From Oscillospiraceae bacterium (GTDB lineage: Bacteria; Bacillota; Clostridia; Oscillospirales; Oscillospiraceae): a DNA stretch of 64,000 nt. Position 1 is the stretch's first letter, and every line of letters begins with the position of its first letter. Below the pieces are notes generated by a model that was not told the origin of the DNA, searched no databases, and saw only the letters and a program-made list of their open reading frames with translations. The position numbers were made by a program, and so were the translations under genes. This document shows positions 49,757 to 61,500 of the stretch, in pieces. The stretch spans positions 1 to 64,000 of the forward strand of contig JAHHRR010000001.1 in NCBI GenBank assembly GCA_020025655.1. The letters run 5' to 3'.

Positions 49757-51346
49757 TCACTTAATCAAAAGGTATGCCGCTGAAAGACCGTTTTCATACA
49801 GCGGCTGATAGTTGTTAAAATCAGTAGTTTCAATAAGCTCCGGCAGCATTTCCTCCGGCACAAAGCCGCTGGACCAGAATACACTGCGGTCGATGTAAAC
49901 TACACATTCATTGCTGTCTTTAAATTGTGCCAGATAATCATCCAGAGCAGTAGATTCAGGATCGGCAGCCATGAAAAAGCTGTCAAAGAAGAGAAGCTGC
50001 TGCAAGTCCTGAGTGATAGGCTCAAAGTGGTCATCAGTCATATAAATGCAGGGGGAGGAGCTGTGCTGTGCCGCCAGCTTATCGTATTCGGGATACTCAG
50101 GATAAAGATAAGAGGGAGGAATACAGCGGGCAAACCACAGCGCAAGCAGAAGAGCAAAGCCGATGCAGGCTTTTTTGATTACAAAACTGTGGCTGAAATC
50201 TCCGAGACTTTTTTCCAGCAGATATATTAAAAAGCTGACAGCTATAACGAATACAGGTGCAATATTATAGATGTATCGAGGCTCCAGAACAGGGGAGATA
50301 ATTGATACTACAATAAAGGAAATAAGAGCAGGGACAATTATAACAAGGCTGTCAAGAGTGAGAACTCCGTCCTTTCCTGCCTTCACGATCTTTTTAATGA
50401 ATATCAGAAGCAGAACAAACAGCAACAGAGTCAGGCAGACAGCAGCTTTTAAGCCCTGACGCATCTGACCGACGAAAAAGACAAAGCGCTCTTTGTACTG
50501 ATCCACTGCGCTTAAATTCTCAAGGGCATTTGCGCCGGAAACAAGCTTGCCGGAAAACAGATGATCCAGACAGGCGGGGAAGAAAACAAGCAGGCAGCCC
50601 ACGCCCAAAAGCGCACTCACCGAGAAAATAACGGCGGGTTTATACTGCTTTCTGATTAAAGCATATATGAGATATGCGAGGCAAATAAAGAAAGCATAGA
50701 ATACAAAGTAATACTGCGTCATAAGACCCAGAAAAATATTAAGCCCGATAAGGGGGTAGAGATAATTCCGGGGCTTTTCCATAAGGCAGGCGATAAGATA
50801 AGCAAGGGTAAGCGTAAGCAGCGTAAGAAGCACATACATTCTTATCATAAGCATAGTGCTTAATCCAAGATTGCTCAGACCGTAAAGGGCAACGGCAATA
50901 ACTGCGTTATCACGGCTGCCGAAAAGCTTGAATACCAGCTTATAAAGCACTATGAGTGCCAGCATGAAAATGATGAAATCAAGGATAAGGCCTGTCCATT
51001 TTGAAAATGCATCAGGTGTAAAAGAAGAAGCTATATTAAAGAGCCAGTAGTAAAGGGGAGGGTGGACGTCGTTCACCTGATTATAGTAAACGGAGCCAAA
51101 ATCAAAGCCCTCGCCGGAATTTACAGTAACGTAATCCAGCAGATCCTGCCTGGTCATTGTCTTATCTGCAAGGCTGCCGCCTTTGACGTCATCAAGAAAC
51201 GGCGCATAATGGCTGTTTGAAAGTCCATAGGTATAGATTTCATCTATGAACATACCGGATTTCCGGCAGGAGAACATGAGACAGACCGAAGCGATTATTA
51301 TGAACACTAATACGAGTGCTCCGTATTTCTTTAAACTCTGCTTCAT
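49757..51346 (-). CDS. GT39-type polytopic glycosyltransferase
   Basis: 529 residues from ATG 51346 with GGAGG six bases upstream. About 11 transmembrane segments. The first outer loop begins FIDEIYTYGLSNS, with the Asp-Glu pair expected of GT-C enzymes that take sugar from a polyprenyl phosphate; VHPPLYYWLF is the second conserved loop. It probably transfers the sugar loaded by the next gene, and presented by GtrA, onto a wall polymer (inference). Acceptor unknown. First gene of the three-gene operon. Confidence 0.88.
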   Translation of the reverse strand: MKQSLKKYGALVLVFIIIASVCLMFSCRKSGMFIDEIYTYGLSNSHYAPFLDDVKGGSLADKTMTRQDLLDYVTVNSGEGFDFGSVYYNQVNDVHPPLYYWLFNIASSFTPDAFSKWTGLILDFIIFMLALIVLYKLVFKLFGSRDNAVIAVALYGLSNLGLSTMLMIRMYVLLTLLTLTLAYLIACLMEKPRNYLYPLIGLNIFLGLMTQYYFVFYAFFICLAYLIYALIRKQYKPAVIFSVSALLGVGCLLVFFPACLDHLFSGKLVSGANALENLSAVDQYKERFVFFVGQMRQGLKAAVCLTLLLFVLLLIFIKKIVKAGKDGVLTLDSLVIIVPALISFIVVSIISPVLEPRYIYNIAPVFVIAVSFLIYLLEKSLGDFSHSFVIKKACIGFALLLALWFARCIPPSYLYPEYPEYDKLAAQHSSSPCIYMTDDHFEPITQDLQQLLFFDSFFMAADPESTALDDYLAQFKDSNECVVYIDRSVFWSSGFVPEEMLPELIETTDFNNYQPLYENGLSAAYLLIK

Positions 51347-51500
51347 AAAATTCCTCCGACAAAAAATTCTCATTAAAACAGTATACGCCCAAACGCCGAC
51401 AATCGCAACACTTTTCATCATTCACGACAGTATAAAGCGACAAAAAAGTATCTGGAAAATTGTACCGGCATATTTAAAATGCTATTGATTCTGTACTATA

Positions 51501-51530
51501 AATGCTCAGCGCCATTTGGCACTGAGCATT
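51501..51530. other. Hairpin in the gap upstream of the GT39 gene
   Basis: AATGCTCAG-C-GCC / GGC-A-CTGAGCATT, one mismatch, loop ATTT. No gene on either side clearly needs it; it could be a second, weak terminator for the lgt operon. Confidence 0.5.
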
Positions 51531-51570
51531 TTAAAGTTAAGCGGAATTTATCAGGCAGTATGCAAATAAA

Positions 51571-51598
51571 AGACGGAGAGGCATATCCTCTCCGTCTG
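51571..51598 (-). terminator. Terminator of the yfmF-yfmH-lgt operon
   Basis: Perfect stem AGACGGAGAGG / CCTCTCCGTCT, short loop; on the minus strand followed by TTTATTTG. Confidence 0.75.
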
Positions 51599-51603
51599 AT
51601 ATT

Positions 51604-52026
51604 TTATTCCTCGGGATTGTTTTCGCTTTCCTCGACGATGTCTTCAAAATTGCAGATTTCAACTTCTATATCATCGTCGTCATATTCTGCCTGAAACTCG
51701 GATTTCATGGACTTGATTTCATCATCCATATCTCTGAGCTTTTCCTTAATTTCATCTGCCTGAGCAAAAAGGGAAGCATAATAAGGTTCGGGGGCATCAT
51801 CCTTGTGATCTTCATAATAAAGACGGCCGATCTCAGTATAAACGCGCTTGAGCTCCTCGGCTTCGCCATTCATTTCAAGAGTAAGCTTTGCGATGCGGCC
51901 GCAGGATTTTGCTTTATCGACGCCCTTGTCATAAATGTTGCGGACGGTACCGCTTTCGGCAACGTCTTTTACTTTGCCAACGATGTTGCTGATGGTGCCA
52001 TGTATAATATCTTTATAATCTGCCAT
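51604..52026 (-). CDS. Small coiled-coil protein of unknown function
   Basis: 140 residues, no transmembrane segment or signal peptide. The middle is predicted helical and coiled (LTLEMNGEAEELKRVYTEIG, LFAQADEIKEKLRDMDDEIKSM) and the C-terminus is acidic (DDDDIEVEICNFEDIVEE). The family is common in Clostridia downstream of lgt but has no assigned role. Two bases separate it from the lgt stop; AAGGAGG is its binding site. Confidence 0.8.
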   Translation of the reverse strand: MADYKDIIHGTISNIVGKVKDVAESGTVRNIYDKGVDKAKSCGRIAKLTLEMNGEAEELKRVYTEIGRLYYEDHKDDAPEPYYASLFAQADEIKEKLRDMDDEIKSMKSEFQAEYDDDDIEVEICNFEDIVEESENNPEE

Positions 52027-52028
52027 GT

Positions 52029-52949
52029 TTATTCCTCCTTGGCATTATTTACTTCAGCTTCGCCCTGCATATCGCTTTGAGCCTGAGCCTTTACCCTGTT
52101 GACAAAAAGATCTTCGGGCTTATGCGGTCTGCGGCTTTGGATAATGAGCACTGTCAATGCTGCAAGTGCAAGTATTACGGAAAGAAGCTGAGATACACGA
52201 ATATTGCTGCTGCCTATGTAAAGGCTGTCGGTACGAAGTCCCTCAATCCATGCTCTTCCGATACCGTACCAGAAGAAATAGATAAGCAGGCACTGACCGT
52301 CGTATTTTCTTTTGCCCTTGCGGTCAAAGATAATGAGGAAAATAAGACCTGCCAGATTCCAGAGGCTTTCGTATAAAAATGTAGGATGCACAAAAATTGT
52401 GGTGCCGTCGGGAGCGGTAAGCCCCATACGGCAGAAAACTGTGGTTTCGGCACCGAAGGCTTCACGGTTCATGAAGTTTCCCCAGCGGCCGAGAATCTGA
52501 CCTATTAAAAGACCGTAGACCAGAATGTCGAGCATTGCAGAGAGGGGAATCTTCTTTTTTCTGCATATGATAAATGCAATGATTATTCCGGCAATTACTC
52601 CGCCGTAGATTGCAAGACCGCCTTCCCAGATGGCGAAAATCTCAGACGGATGCTCAATGTAATGAGGCAGACGGAACAGAACGTAATAAAGTCTTGCACC
52701 GATTATGGAGCAGGGAACAGTCCACAGCATAAAGTCGTAAATATCATCAGACGTTATACCGAAGCGCTTTGCGTTGCGGGCGCAGTAGACTGTACCCAGA
52801 ATAAAACCTAAAGCAATGATTACTCCGTAAAAGTAGATGTTCTTTCCGAATACCGTGAAATATGCGGGGGGATTTATTGAAAAATCCCCGAACATGGGAA
52901 AGCTTATAACGGAATCACGCTGAATGGTTTCAAATAAAACAGGAAACAT
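52029..52949 (-). CDS. lgt: Prolipoprotein diacylglyceryl transferase
   Basis: 306 residues, seven-helix inner-membrane enzyme that moves diacylglycerol from phosphatidylglycerol to the lipobox cysteine. All signatures are present: WEGGLAIYGGVIAG, GRWGNFMNREAFG, HPTFLYESLWN and YGIGRAWIEGLRTDS with the catalytic Tyr and Arg. Compare the altered copy at 5493. It lies one base after yfmH. Confidence 0.97.
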   Translation of the reverse strand: MFPVLFETIQRDSVISFPMFGDFSINPPAYFTVFGKNIYFYGVIIALGFILGTVYCARNAKRFGITSDDIYDFMLWTVPCSIIGARLYYVLFRLPHYIEHPSEIFAIWEGGLAIYGGVIAGIIIAFIICRKKKIPLSAMLDILVYGLLIGQILGRWGNFMNREAFGAETTVFCRMGLTAPDGTTIFVHPTFLYESLWNLAGLIFLIIFDRKGKRKYDGQCLLIYFFWYGIGRAWIEGLRTDSLYIGSSNIRVSQLLSVILALAALTVLIIQSRRPHKPEDLFVNRVKAQAQSDMQGEAEVNNAKEE

Positions 52950-52950
52950 A

Positions 52951-54234
52951 TTATGACCTCTTTGCTTTAATTATGGAAACAGCAAGTCTTTCAGGACTGA
53001 AATGTTCTTTTATAAAGGCTTCGCATTCCTCTTTTGTAATTTCTGCCAGCATTTCAGTTGCGTCAAAAACGCAGTAGCCATCAAACAGACAGAAGATAAG
53101 TGCTACGCATACGTTTTCAAAATCCTCAAGACCACGCAGTCTTGCACCCAGAGATGCTCTCTTGGCACGCTCAAAGCGGTCGCTGTCAAGACCTTCACGG
53201 GCAATCCTTGCAACCTCCTGATTTAAAGCTTCCAGAACCTTGTCAGGATCAGAACTTTCACCGCCGAGAAGCAGAGCGCCTGTTCCGGCAGTTACATTGC
53301 ATTCATAGTCAAAATTGCGGCTTAAAAGACCCTTTGAATACAAATCCAGATAAAGGGGAGATGAGTAGCCTGCCAGAAGTCTGAGCGCAAGCTTTGCAAC
53401 CAGACTCTGCCGCAGGGCCTTCTCGCCCTTTTCTGCGGGCTTCATCTTTGCGCCTATCATAAACTGAGGTGCGGAAACCTCCATATTTTCCACAATAAGC
53501 TTCTGAGCGGGGAGCATATTATCATCCTCGGGGAAGCTTGCTTCGGGAATGGCGTGGAGCTGAGGTGAAAGAACCTCTTTGGCCACGGCAAGAACCATAT
53601 CGGGGTCAACGTCACCCTCAACGGCAAGAATCATGTTGGAAGGACGGTAGAACATATTGTAGCAGTCGTAGAGTGTTTTGTCGGTGATGTGAGAAATACT
53701 TTCCACAGTGCCTGCAATTCTGTCCTTAACAGGGTGATTGGGATAGAGAAGCTTGTACAGATTATAGTAGATAGCTTCACCGGGGCTGTCCAGGCCCATT
53801 CCGATTTCCTGACCGATTATACCCTGCTCCTTGCTGACGGTGTCGGCAGTGAAATAAGGGGTGGAAACAAACTTCAAAAGCAGACGCAGGTTTTCCTCAA
53901 AGCTGTGGGTACACTGAAAATAATAACAGGTAACATCTTCAGAGGTGAAGGCGTTGGGATCTGCGCCGTTGGCATTTAAAATGTTGAGTGCGCTGTCACC
54001 GTCCGGCATATCGAACATCTTGTGCTCAAGAAAGTGGGCAATTCCGGCGGGAGTTTCCATATCCCGACCTTCAAAGTTGAAATTGCGGTGGCATCCGCCG
54101 TAATTTACCGCAAAAGCGGCAAAGCAGGTGGAAAAACCGGGCTTGGGGACTACACGCACACGCAGACCGTTGGGCAAAGTTGCCTCATAAAGGGTCTCAC
54201 CTATATTCGGGTATTCACGGCTCTGCATTTTCAT
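52951..54234 (-). CDS. yfmH: M16 zinc peptidase YfmH (EF-P modification-associated)
   Basis: 427 residues. The inverted zinc motif HXXEH reads HFLEHKMF, with downstream glutamates. The start ATG 54234 has GGAGG six bases upstream, and overlaps yfmF by 20 bases. In Bacilli the YfmF/YfmH (YmfF/YmfH) pair is associated with a modification of elongation factor P; the peptidase substrate is uncertain. M16 peptidases act as an active/inactive subunit pair, which fits these two genes. Confidence 0.92.
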   Translation of the reverse strand: MKMQSREYPNIGETLYEATLPNGLRVRVVPKPGFSTCFAAFAVNYGGCHRNFNFEGRDMETPAGIAHFLEHKMFDMPDGDSALNILNANGADPNAFTSEDVTCYYFQCTHSFEENLRLLLKFVSTPYFTADTVSKEQGIIGQEIGMGLDSPGEAIYYNLYKLLYPNHPVKDRIAGTVESISHITDKTLYDCYNMFYRPSNMILAVEGDVDPDMVLAVAKEVLSPQLHAIPEASFPEDDNMLPAQKLIVENMEVSAPQFMIGAKMKPAEKGEKALRQSLVAKLALRLLAGYSSPLYLDLYSKGLLSRNFDYECNVTAGTGALLLGGESSDPDKVLEALNQEVARIAREGLDSDRFERAKRASLGARLRGLEDFENVCVALIFCLFDGYCVFDATEMLAEITKEECEAFIKEHFSPERLAVSIIKAKRS

Positions 54235-55516
54235 TGTCTTCCTCCTCACCCTTCAGGAAATAAATCATATCGCATTCGATGCTGTTTGCAATCTCGATAA
54301 CCTGCTCTTTTGTGACCTCTTCAATAAGCCCTGCAAAATCAGCAGGGCTGTAATCCTCGCCGTTTAAAGCTCTTGAGAGATAGAAGCCTTCAAGCTCGCC
54401 CTGAGAGTCCATAAGCGATCTCAGGTCGGAAGCTACACCGGCTTTTGCGGCGTTAAGCTCATCGTCTGTGATTTCGCCTCTCTTAACAGCGTCAAGCTGA
54501 GCGAGTATCTCATCCCTTGCTTTGCAGAAGTTGGGGAATTCAATACCGGAAGCCACAAGCATTATGCCTTTTTGAATGTTTACGGCAGAGCTTGCATAAT
54601 AGCAGAGAGAAAGCTTCTCACGCACGTTCATAAAGAGCTTTGAAGTAGAACCGGAGCCGTAAACAGCATTGAATACAAAAATAGCTGCGGCATCAGGCTC
54701 TTCCATGCATTCACCAAGGCGGAAGCCCATGACAAGCTTACCCTGAGATACATCAAGCTCCTCCTCCACATATCTGGGCTTTTCCTCGACTGCGTTCATT
54801 CGCACATCTGTGCCTATATCGTAGTCGATATCAGCTCTCGGCAGAGGCATAAGCGCATCGGTGAAAGCTGATACCACTTCTCTGCGGCTCTTGCGTCCGC
54901 AGTAGAAAATCTCAACCGGGCAGCTTTGGAGCATATCGTGATAGTGACGGGTTAGCTTTTTATAGTGAATGTTTTCGCACTCGGATTCACTTCCCATAGC
55001 GCTGACGGCAAAGTCCTCAAAGCAGCACATTTCTTCAACACAGCGGAAAGTGGAATAAGCCTCTTTGCTGTTTATGCGCCCACGAAGCAGCTGGAGCATT
55101 TTTTCCTTCTCACTGTCTACATACTGGGGAAGGAAAAGACCGCCTCTTGTGGCAGGAGCAATGAGCATTTCAGCCATTAACGCACAGGTCTGCCTCAGAA
55201 TATCCTGCTTGCCGGGGAGAAAATCCTCCTCGGGAATACTGGAGTAAAAACCAAAGCACTGAATTTCACCTACCCGGCGTACCACCGGCTCTATGGCCGC
55301 ACCGTAAAGCTCATCCAGCTTTGCGGATATGGCTTCCATATCCCCGTACTGCACAGTACCACGGCGCAGTACATAAGGAATAAGAGCGTTCATTGAAGCG
55401 GTGTCCCTTTTAAGCTGAGCCAGCATATTCAAACTCATGCACGCGGTTTTAAATTTATCCGAATGTAAATGAGTCAGCCACACGCCGGGCATTATTTCTG
55501 TCCTTGTATATTCCAT
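54215..55516 (-). CDS. yfmF: M16-like protein YfmF, zinc motif missing
   Basis: 433 residues with the M16 fold (QLKRDTASMNALIPYVLRRGT, VMGFRLGECMEEPDAAAIFVFN, YGSGSTSKLFMNVREKLSLCYYASS). No HXXEH motif is found in the N-terminal domain, so this is the non-catalytic partner that carries the substrate-binding Arg/Tyr region. First gene of the operon yfmF-yfmH-lgt-unknown. Start ATG with GGAGG upstream. Confidence 0.92.
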   Translation of the reverse strand: MEYTRTEIMPGVWLTHLHSDKFKTACMSLNMLAQLKRDTASMNALIPYVLRRGTVQYGDMEAISAKLDELYGAAIEPVVRRVGEIQCFGFYSSIPEEDFLPGKQDILRQTCALMAEMLIAPATRGGLFLPQYVDSEKEKMLQLLRGRINSKEAYSTFRCVEEMCCFEDFAVSAMGSESECENIHYKKLTRHYHDMLQSCPVEIFYCGRKSRREVVSAFTDALMPLPRADIDYDIGTDVRMNAVEEKPRYVEEELDVSQGKLVMGFRLGECMEEPDAAAIFVFNAVYGSGSTSKLFMNVREKLSLCYYASSAVNIQKGIMLVASGIEFPNFCKARDEILAQLDAVKRGEITDDELNAAKAGVASDLRSLMDSQGELEGFYLSRALNGEDYSPADFAGLIEEVTKEQVIEIANSIECDMIYFLKGEEEDNENAEP

Positions 55517-55593
55517 AGGGCACCTCCGTTTTTTAATATCTAATTATAACACTAAGTCGGGTAAATTGGTAGCTTTATTTCATTAACCAGATG

Positions 55594-58500
55594 TTAAGAA
55601 AAGGGGTAGTTTATATGCTGAGTTTTGCCGTCTGAATCCCTGTAAGTGACTTTAAAAGCCGGTCTTTCGATTCCGTCAGACGGAGGGAGAACAACGGAGT
55701 TTTGAAGCTTTATCCCCAGCATATCTTCAAGTGCAACGGTGTAATACCATCCGGCAGAACCGGTATACCATGTCCAGCCTGCTTCACCCTCATGACCGGG
55801 AGCGGAATAGACGTCGGCAGCAAGAACATAAGGCTCGGCTTCGTATACACTGAGGTCGTGATTTTCAGGCAGAAGCATCAGGAGAATTTCACGTCCCTCT
55901 TTTGCCATGCCGCATTTGAAGCAGGCTGATGCGAGCCATACGGCGGCGTGGGTGTACTGACCGCCGTTTTCACGGAAGCCCTCGCCGTAGGAGGATATAT
56001 AGCCGACATCCCGCTCGTCGTGTCTGTAAGGAGGAGTAAAAAGCTTTACTGTTGAATGCTGAGTGTCCACAAGCTTTGAAAGGGCGTATTTAAGGGCAGT
56101 TTTGACTTTCTCCTTATCCGAAAAGGGGTTAAAGGCGGCCCAGCTCTGCGGCAGAGAATCTATGCGCTGCTCTCCGCCGAGAACACTGCCGTCGGCATGA
56201 AATCCACGGTAGTAGAAGCTGCCGTTAAAGCAGCTGTCAGCGGCTTTTCCCAGCTTTTCTGCCAGAGAATAGTAATTCTGAGCATCGTTTTCATGGAGCC
56301 TTTTTAAAAGCTCCGAGAATTTGAAAGCACATATCGAATAGAACCAGCCTAACCATACACTCTCTCCGTCAACTTTATTTAAACCGTCATTCCAGTCTCC
56401 GCTGCCGAAGAAAGGCAGCCCGTGGGGGCCAAGGCCTCTGCGTTCACAGCAGCCCAGTGCGGCACGGATATGATTTAAAACTGTGTCGGATTTATCGGAA
56501 ACGGCGGGTACTTCATAGCGTTCTCCTTCGTCAGCACCAAGCACAGGAGAATTAAGAAACGGAAGCTCTGATTTGCATATTGAAAGATCGCCTGTCTTTT
56601 TGCAGTATTCACATACTGCCCATACAAGCCACAGCAGATCATCAGAGCATCGGCTTCGGATGCCTTTATCTCCGTCGGGGTGTACGTGCCACCAGTGCAT
56701 AACATCTCCCTCAAGATACTGATGACGGCAGCAGTCGAGAATTCTCTGCTTTGCAATATCCGGATCTATATAGAGCATATTTACTGCATCCTGAAGCTGG
56801 TCACGGAAGCCGAATGCACCGCCGGACTGGTACACACTTGCCCGTGCCATTATGCGGCAGGCGATTGTCTGATAAGGCCCCCAGATATTGAGGTAATTAT
56901 CAAGCTCTTCTATGCCGGTGGAGACTTTGAGCCGGCCTAAAAGGCTGCTCCAGTGCTGAGTGCATTTATTCAGCTCCGCAAGTGCGTTTTGCGGTACGGC
57001 AAGGCTTCTGAGCTTGTCGGCAGAGCATACACCGCAGACAAGAACTGTTATCTTTTCGGCTGCCAGACTCATTTCCATAGCCTGCGGTCTGAAATCGGTT
57101 TTGCATGAGCAGAAGCTGCTGGTTGCGGCGGAGAATTTGAGATTCTTAATATAGCTCTCCTTGTTTTGCGCCTCAAAAATGCCGTTTTCAAATTTACAGC
57201 TTAGAGAGCAGGCATCCTGACCCAGAACAGGCTTGAGCTTCCATGTCAGATTCAATCCCTCTGCGCCTTCTATTATATATATCCTTACATTTTCCTCCAC
57301 GGGAACAAAAGCGGTCAGATGGATGCTGCGGCCCTTGAAAATTTTATCCCAGCGTGCAACTCCGGCGGAGAAGCTTACTGCACAGGGAATGTTATCGTTG
57401 GCTGCAAACAGGCTGAATGAAGAGCCGTTATATTCAGCTGTTAATGATTCTGAGCCGGTTGTTGCTGCGGCGGATTCCGGAGCTGCGGTTATCCGCATTT
57501 CCCGTGCGTTTTTATACCACATTGAGCCTGCACCGCAATCTGAAATTATGCAGCCGAAATCGTCGTTGCAAAGAATCTGCTGCCACATCTTTCCGGGCAG
57601 AGTGTTTTTTACGGCAAAGCGGAAGCTTTCATTTTCAAACATATACTGAGGTACAGTATATCGGGCTCTTGGCAGACCAGATGCGGCAATTCTGAGCTCG
57701 GGCTTAAAAAGCCGCTGTTTACCTATTATGCAGGCAGCTCTGCTTTCAACCGCATCGGCGGCTTCTTTCGGGACAAAGTGTATTCCGGCTCTTGCTCCTA
57801 AAAGGCTTTCAAGCCCGTGCAGTGTTAAAAATTCAAGAATACGTCTGTGCATAGGACGGTGATATTCTCCGCCCTCAGAGCTGAGATAAACCAGCTCGCA
57901 TTCTATTCCGCAGCTTTTTAAAAGACAGAAGCGGCTGAGCACAGACATGGCTTCTGAGGATTGTGCGTCGCAGTAAATTATGGGATAGTCGCCGGAAATG
58001 CCGTATTTCCACAGCTCGGATTTTGCGGCTGCATTAGAAATCGGGGAGAGCAGAGAAGGGAGCATAGCCATACTGCGCCCGTATTCGGCACTGTCCATGC
58101 CGAGCCTTGCGGCGGATGCTCCGGGCATGATTCCCCGCTCGGCACCGCTCAGAATTTCATCAGAGGCGTTCAGAACCTCATCCGGGCTGAAACCTGAGCA
58201 GACAGCAAATTTAACAGCTGTTTTAACACCTGCTTTAAGGCTTACTGCTGCGCAGAGAAGAACATCAGGCTCGGAAAGATAGGGGTTAAACTGCCTGTTT
58301 TCGGTAGAAATGCTTACAGGAACATTGCAGGAGGCACAAAGCCAGATGTCTTTAAGCGATGACCTTCTGAGCCGGTGAAGAACAAGCTTTCCGTCACGGA
58401 TTTCGGAGGCTATTCCCAGCTTCCAGAAAGCGGGATGATTTTCATAATCCTTATATGGGGCAAGTATGGGTTTGAAGTTCAGGCAGATTTTAAGCTCCCT

Positions 58501-61500
58501 GTCTCTTTCGGATAAAAGCTCTATCTGGCGCAGCTCACCGGGCTGAGTTCCTGACACAATGGTGCTGTATTCTATCTTTAAATCGGGGTTTTCAGATTTA
58601 AAGCTGCATATATCCTCTGCCAGATGCCATGAATCGGCGGTAAAGCTTTTTGAGTCACCATCTACAATCTTTAACGCCATACCTTTAACACGGGGAAGGC
58701 GGCTGCTGCCATAGATGCTTATATCTCCCCAGCAGGCAGAGCTTGTTCCGTCCGAACCGATGAGCATATTATAAATTCCGTTTGAAAGCAGCGTAAACTG
58801 CTTGGAGCTTCCTTTTTTGCCTTCCGCATTCCAGAAACTCTCAATTCCGTGGCGGGATTCGGCGGGAGGAGATATAACCGAACGGTTAATCACAAGACCG
58901 TCCGCAGGAAGCTTTTCCTGAAGAAACGGCTGCATTGCGCCCATAGCTGCATCGGACATGAAATATTTCTGCATATCGCCGTCACAGAGAAGATTTGCAC
59001 ATGAGGTTATGCTCATGCCTATATGATGGGCCATGTAGCACTGAACTTTTTCTCCGTGCTCATGGCGGCAGCGTCCGGGGGTGAAATCCAGAGCCTCCAT
59101 GAAGCCATAACGTCCGGATGCACCGAAATTTTTGAGCTTTCTGAGGTTCTTTACAGCGGCCTCCGGCTCGTAAGGCAGCGCCAGAAAACTGCTGTAAGGG
59201 GAAATTACCCAATCTTTTTCCTGACCCCGCTTCAATGAAAGCTCGGGGCAGCCGTTTGCCTTGTATCGGTAGTTTAAAAGATTATCCAGCGAATAAAAAG
59301 CACTCTCGGATATTCCCCACGGTCTGGCGGGGAGCTTACGGCGCTTCTGAACATACAGGCAGAAACGGGAGCTTTCGTAAAGCAGACTGCCACGAAGATA
59401 GGGAAGAAAGATACCGGGCATAAGATACTCAAACATTGTTCCCGACCAGCTGGCAAGGCCACGGTATCCGTCCTTCTGAAGCTGAGCCCTGCTTAAATAC
59501 CGCCAGTGTTTAAACGGAACATCGCCTTTTGCTGCGGCAATATAGCTCGTCAGAAGAGCTTCACTTGCCATCAGGTCGTACCAGCCGCCTGCGCCATGGT
59601 GCTTGCCGGTATCGTAGCAGATATAGAACAGACAGCGGTGAGAATCAAACAAGGGAGAAAAGTCCATGGCATCCATAAGAGCCTTTAATCTTATAGCAAG
59701 ACCGCTTTCACCGAAGGCCAGAAGCGCCTGACGGCAGCATACAAGGCAGGCATAGAAATTTCCGCTGTCAACGGTAGAAATATAAGGAGGATTCAGAACC
59801 TCAAGACTGTGAGTGTCATACCAGTTATAAAGCTGACCGAAGCATTTGGGGAGCTTTTCGAGTGTATCGGTTATGCGGCTTATATAAAGTGCGGCTTCTT
59901 TTGGGCTTATTATCTCCATATCGGCTGCTGCAATGGCAGAACACATGGCAAGACCTATATTTGTAGGTGAGGTTCTGTGAGCGACACCTACTGGAGGCTG
60001 CTCCTGAAAATTGTCGGGAGGGAGAAAGTTATCATATGCGGTGGAAAATGTTGTGAAATATTTATAGTTTTCTTTTGCAGCCTGCAAGATGAATTCTCTG
60101 TCCACTGAGGGAAGATAAGAATCTTTGTGCGCAGGCAGGGCAAGGGCATATGCACACAGCGGAGACACAAGCCACAAAAGTCCTGCGGATTTTCCGATTA
60201 TTACAGGAGAGAAGCAAAGCAGTACAAGCCCCAGAATAAGCGGAAACCACATAGCTTTTATATATCCACCGATGCTGCGGCTGTCTTTTTCGCTTTGAGC
60301 AGCGGTCTGCCACTGCAAAAGCCGCTTATGGCTTATTAGCATACGCCATAAAGACAGTAAAACTGCACTCAGACAGATATAAGCCTCATATGGCAGAAGC
60401 CACAGCCGCATAAAACTGTTGACAATGGCACCGCCTACGCCGCTGAGCAGTCTTGTATATCGTCTGAGCCTGAACTTTTCCCTCTGCCGCAGACTTCCCT
60501 CGGCAAGAGAAATGAAAAGACGGCTTAAAAGAGCGAGGACTGCGGCCCATGCCGAGATGAGAAGTACGTTTTCCGGCATGAAGAAGCCTGCAACAATAGC
60601 CGCCAGTGTAAACGGAGCCAGAAGGCTGCGGCGAATACTGTCAAACAGCCTGAAACGCTCGATCCCCGGAAGCTCGGAATGGAAAATCCAGGAAATGTTC
60701 TGCATATCACCCCTTGTCCAGCGATGCTGCCTTTTATAATAGGAAAGGGGGCTTGATGGAAAAGCATCCGAAAATTCTATATCTCCTGCAAAGGCGGCTC
60801 TTAAATAAGCACCCTCCAGAGCATCGTGAGAGAGAATTCTGTTTTCGGGCAATCTGTCTGCCAGACAGGTATTCAAAGCATTGACATCAATAATACCTTT
60901 TCCTGCAAAGCCGCCGCTTGAGAACATATCCATATAAAGCTCACCGCAAAGACCACCGTACGGGTCACTGCCGCCTGCACCTGCAAAAATCAGCGAAAAG
61001 TCAGTTGCGTTTGCGCTCATAAGCTCGGTGGAGATTCGGGGCTGAATAATTGCATGGCCTTTTGTGACAACGCCCTTTTTCCTGTCTATAACAGCCCTGT
61101 TGAGCGGGTGAAGCATAGCGGAAATAAGCGATTCAACGGAACCGGGGTAGACCTTCGTGTCACTATCCAGTGTGATGATGTAATTTATGCCGTGGAGGGC
61201 ATCTTTTTCGCCGCATACGCCGAGTGTGCTTCTTTTATCAAGCAGCATGGAGACAAGCTCCATAATTGCGCCTCGTTTTCGCTCATGGCCTGAATAGCTT
61301 TCGCCGTTATAGACACGCTTTCTTGTGAAAAGATAAAATTTTGCGCCGTATTTCCTGTTAAGCTCGTTTATTACGGATGACGCCGCATTTAATATATCTT
61401 TATCTTCAGGCATATCGGAATGTTCGGATTCTTTTAAATCCGCAAGCAGTCCGAAATAAATTCCGTCTCTGCTGCGGCAGCTGTGGTATAGCTCTTCAAG

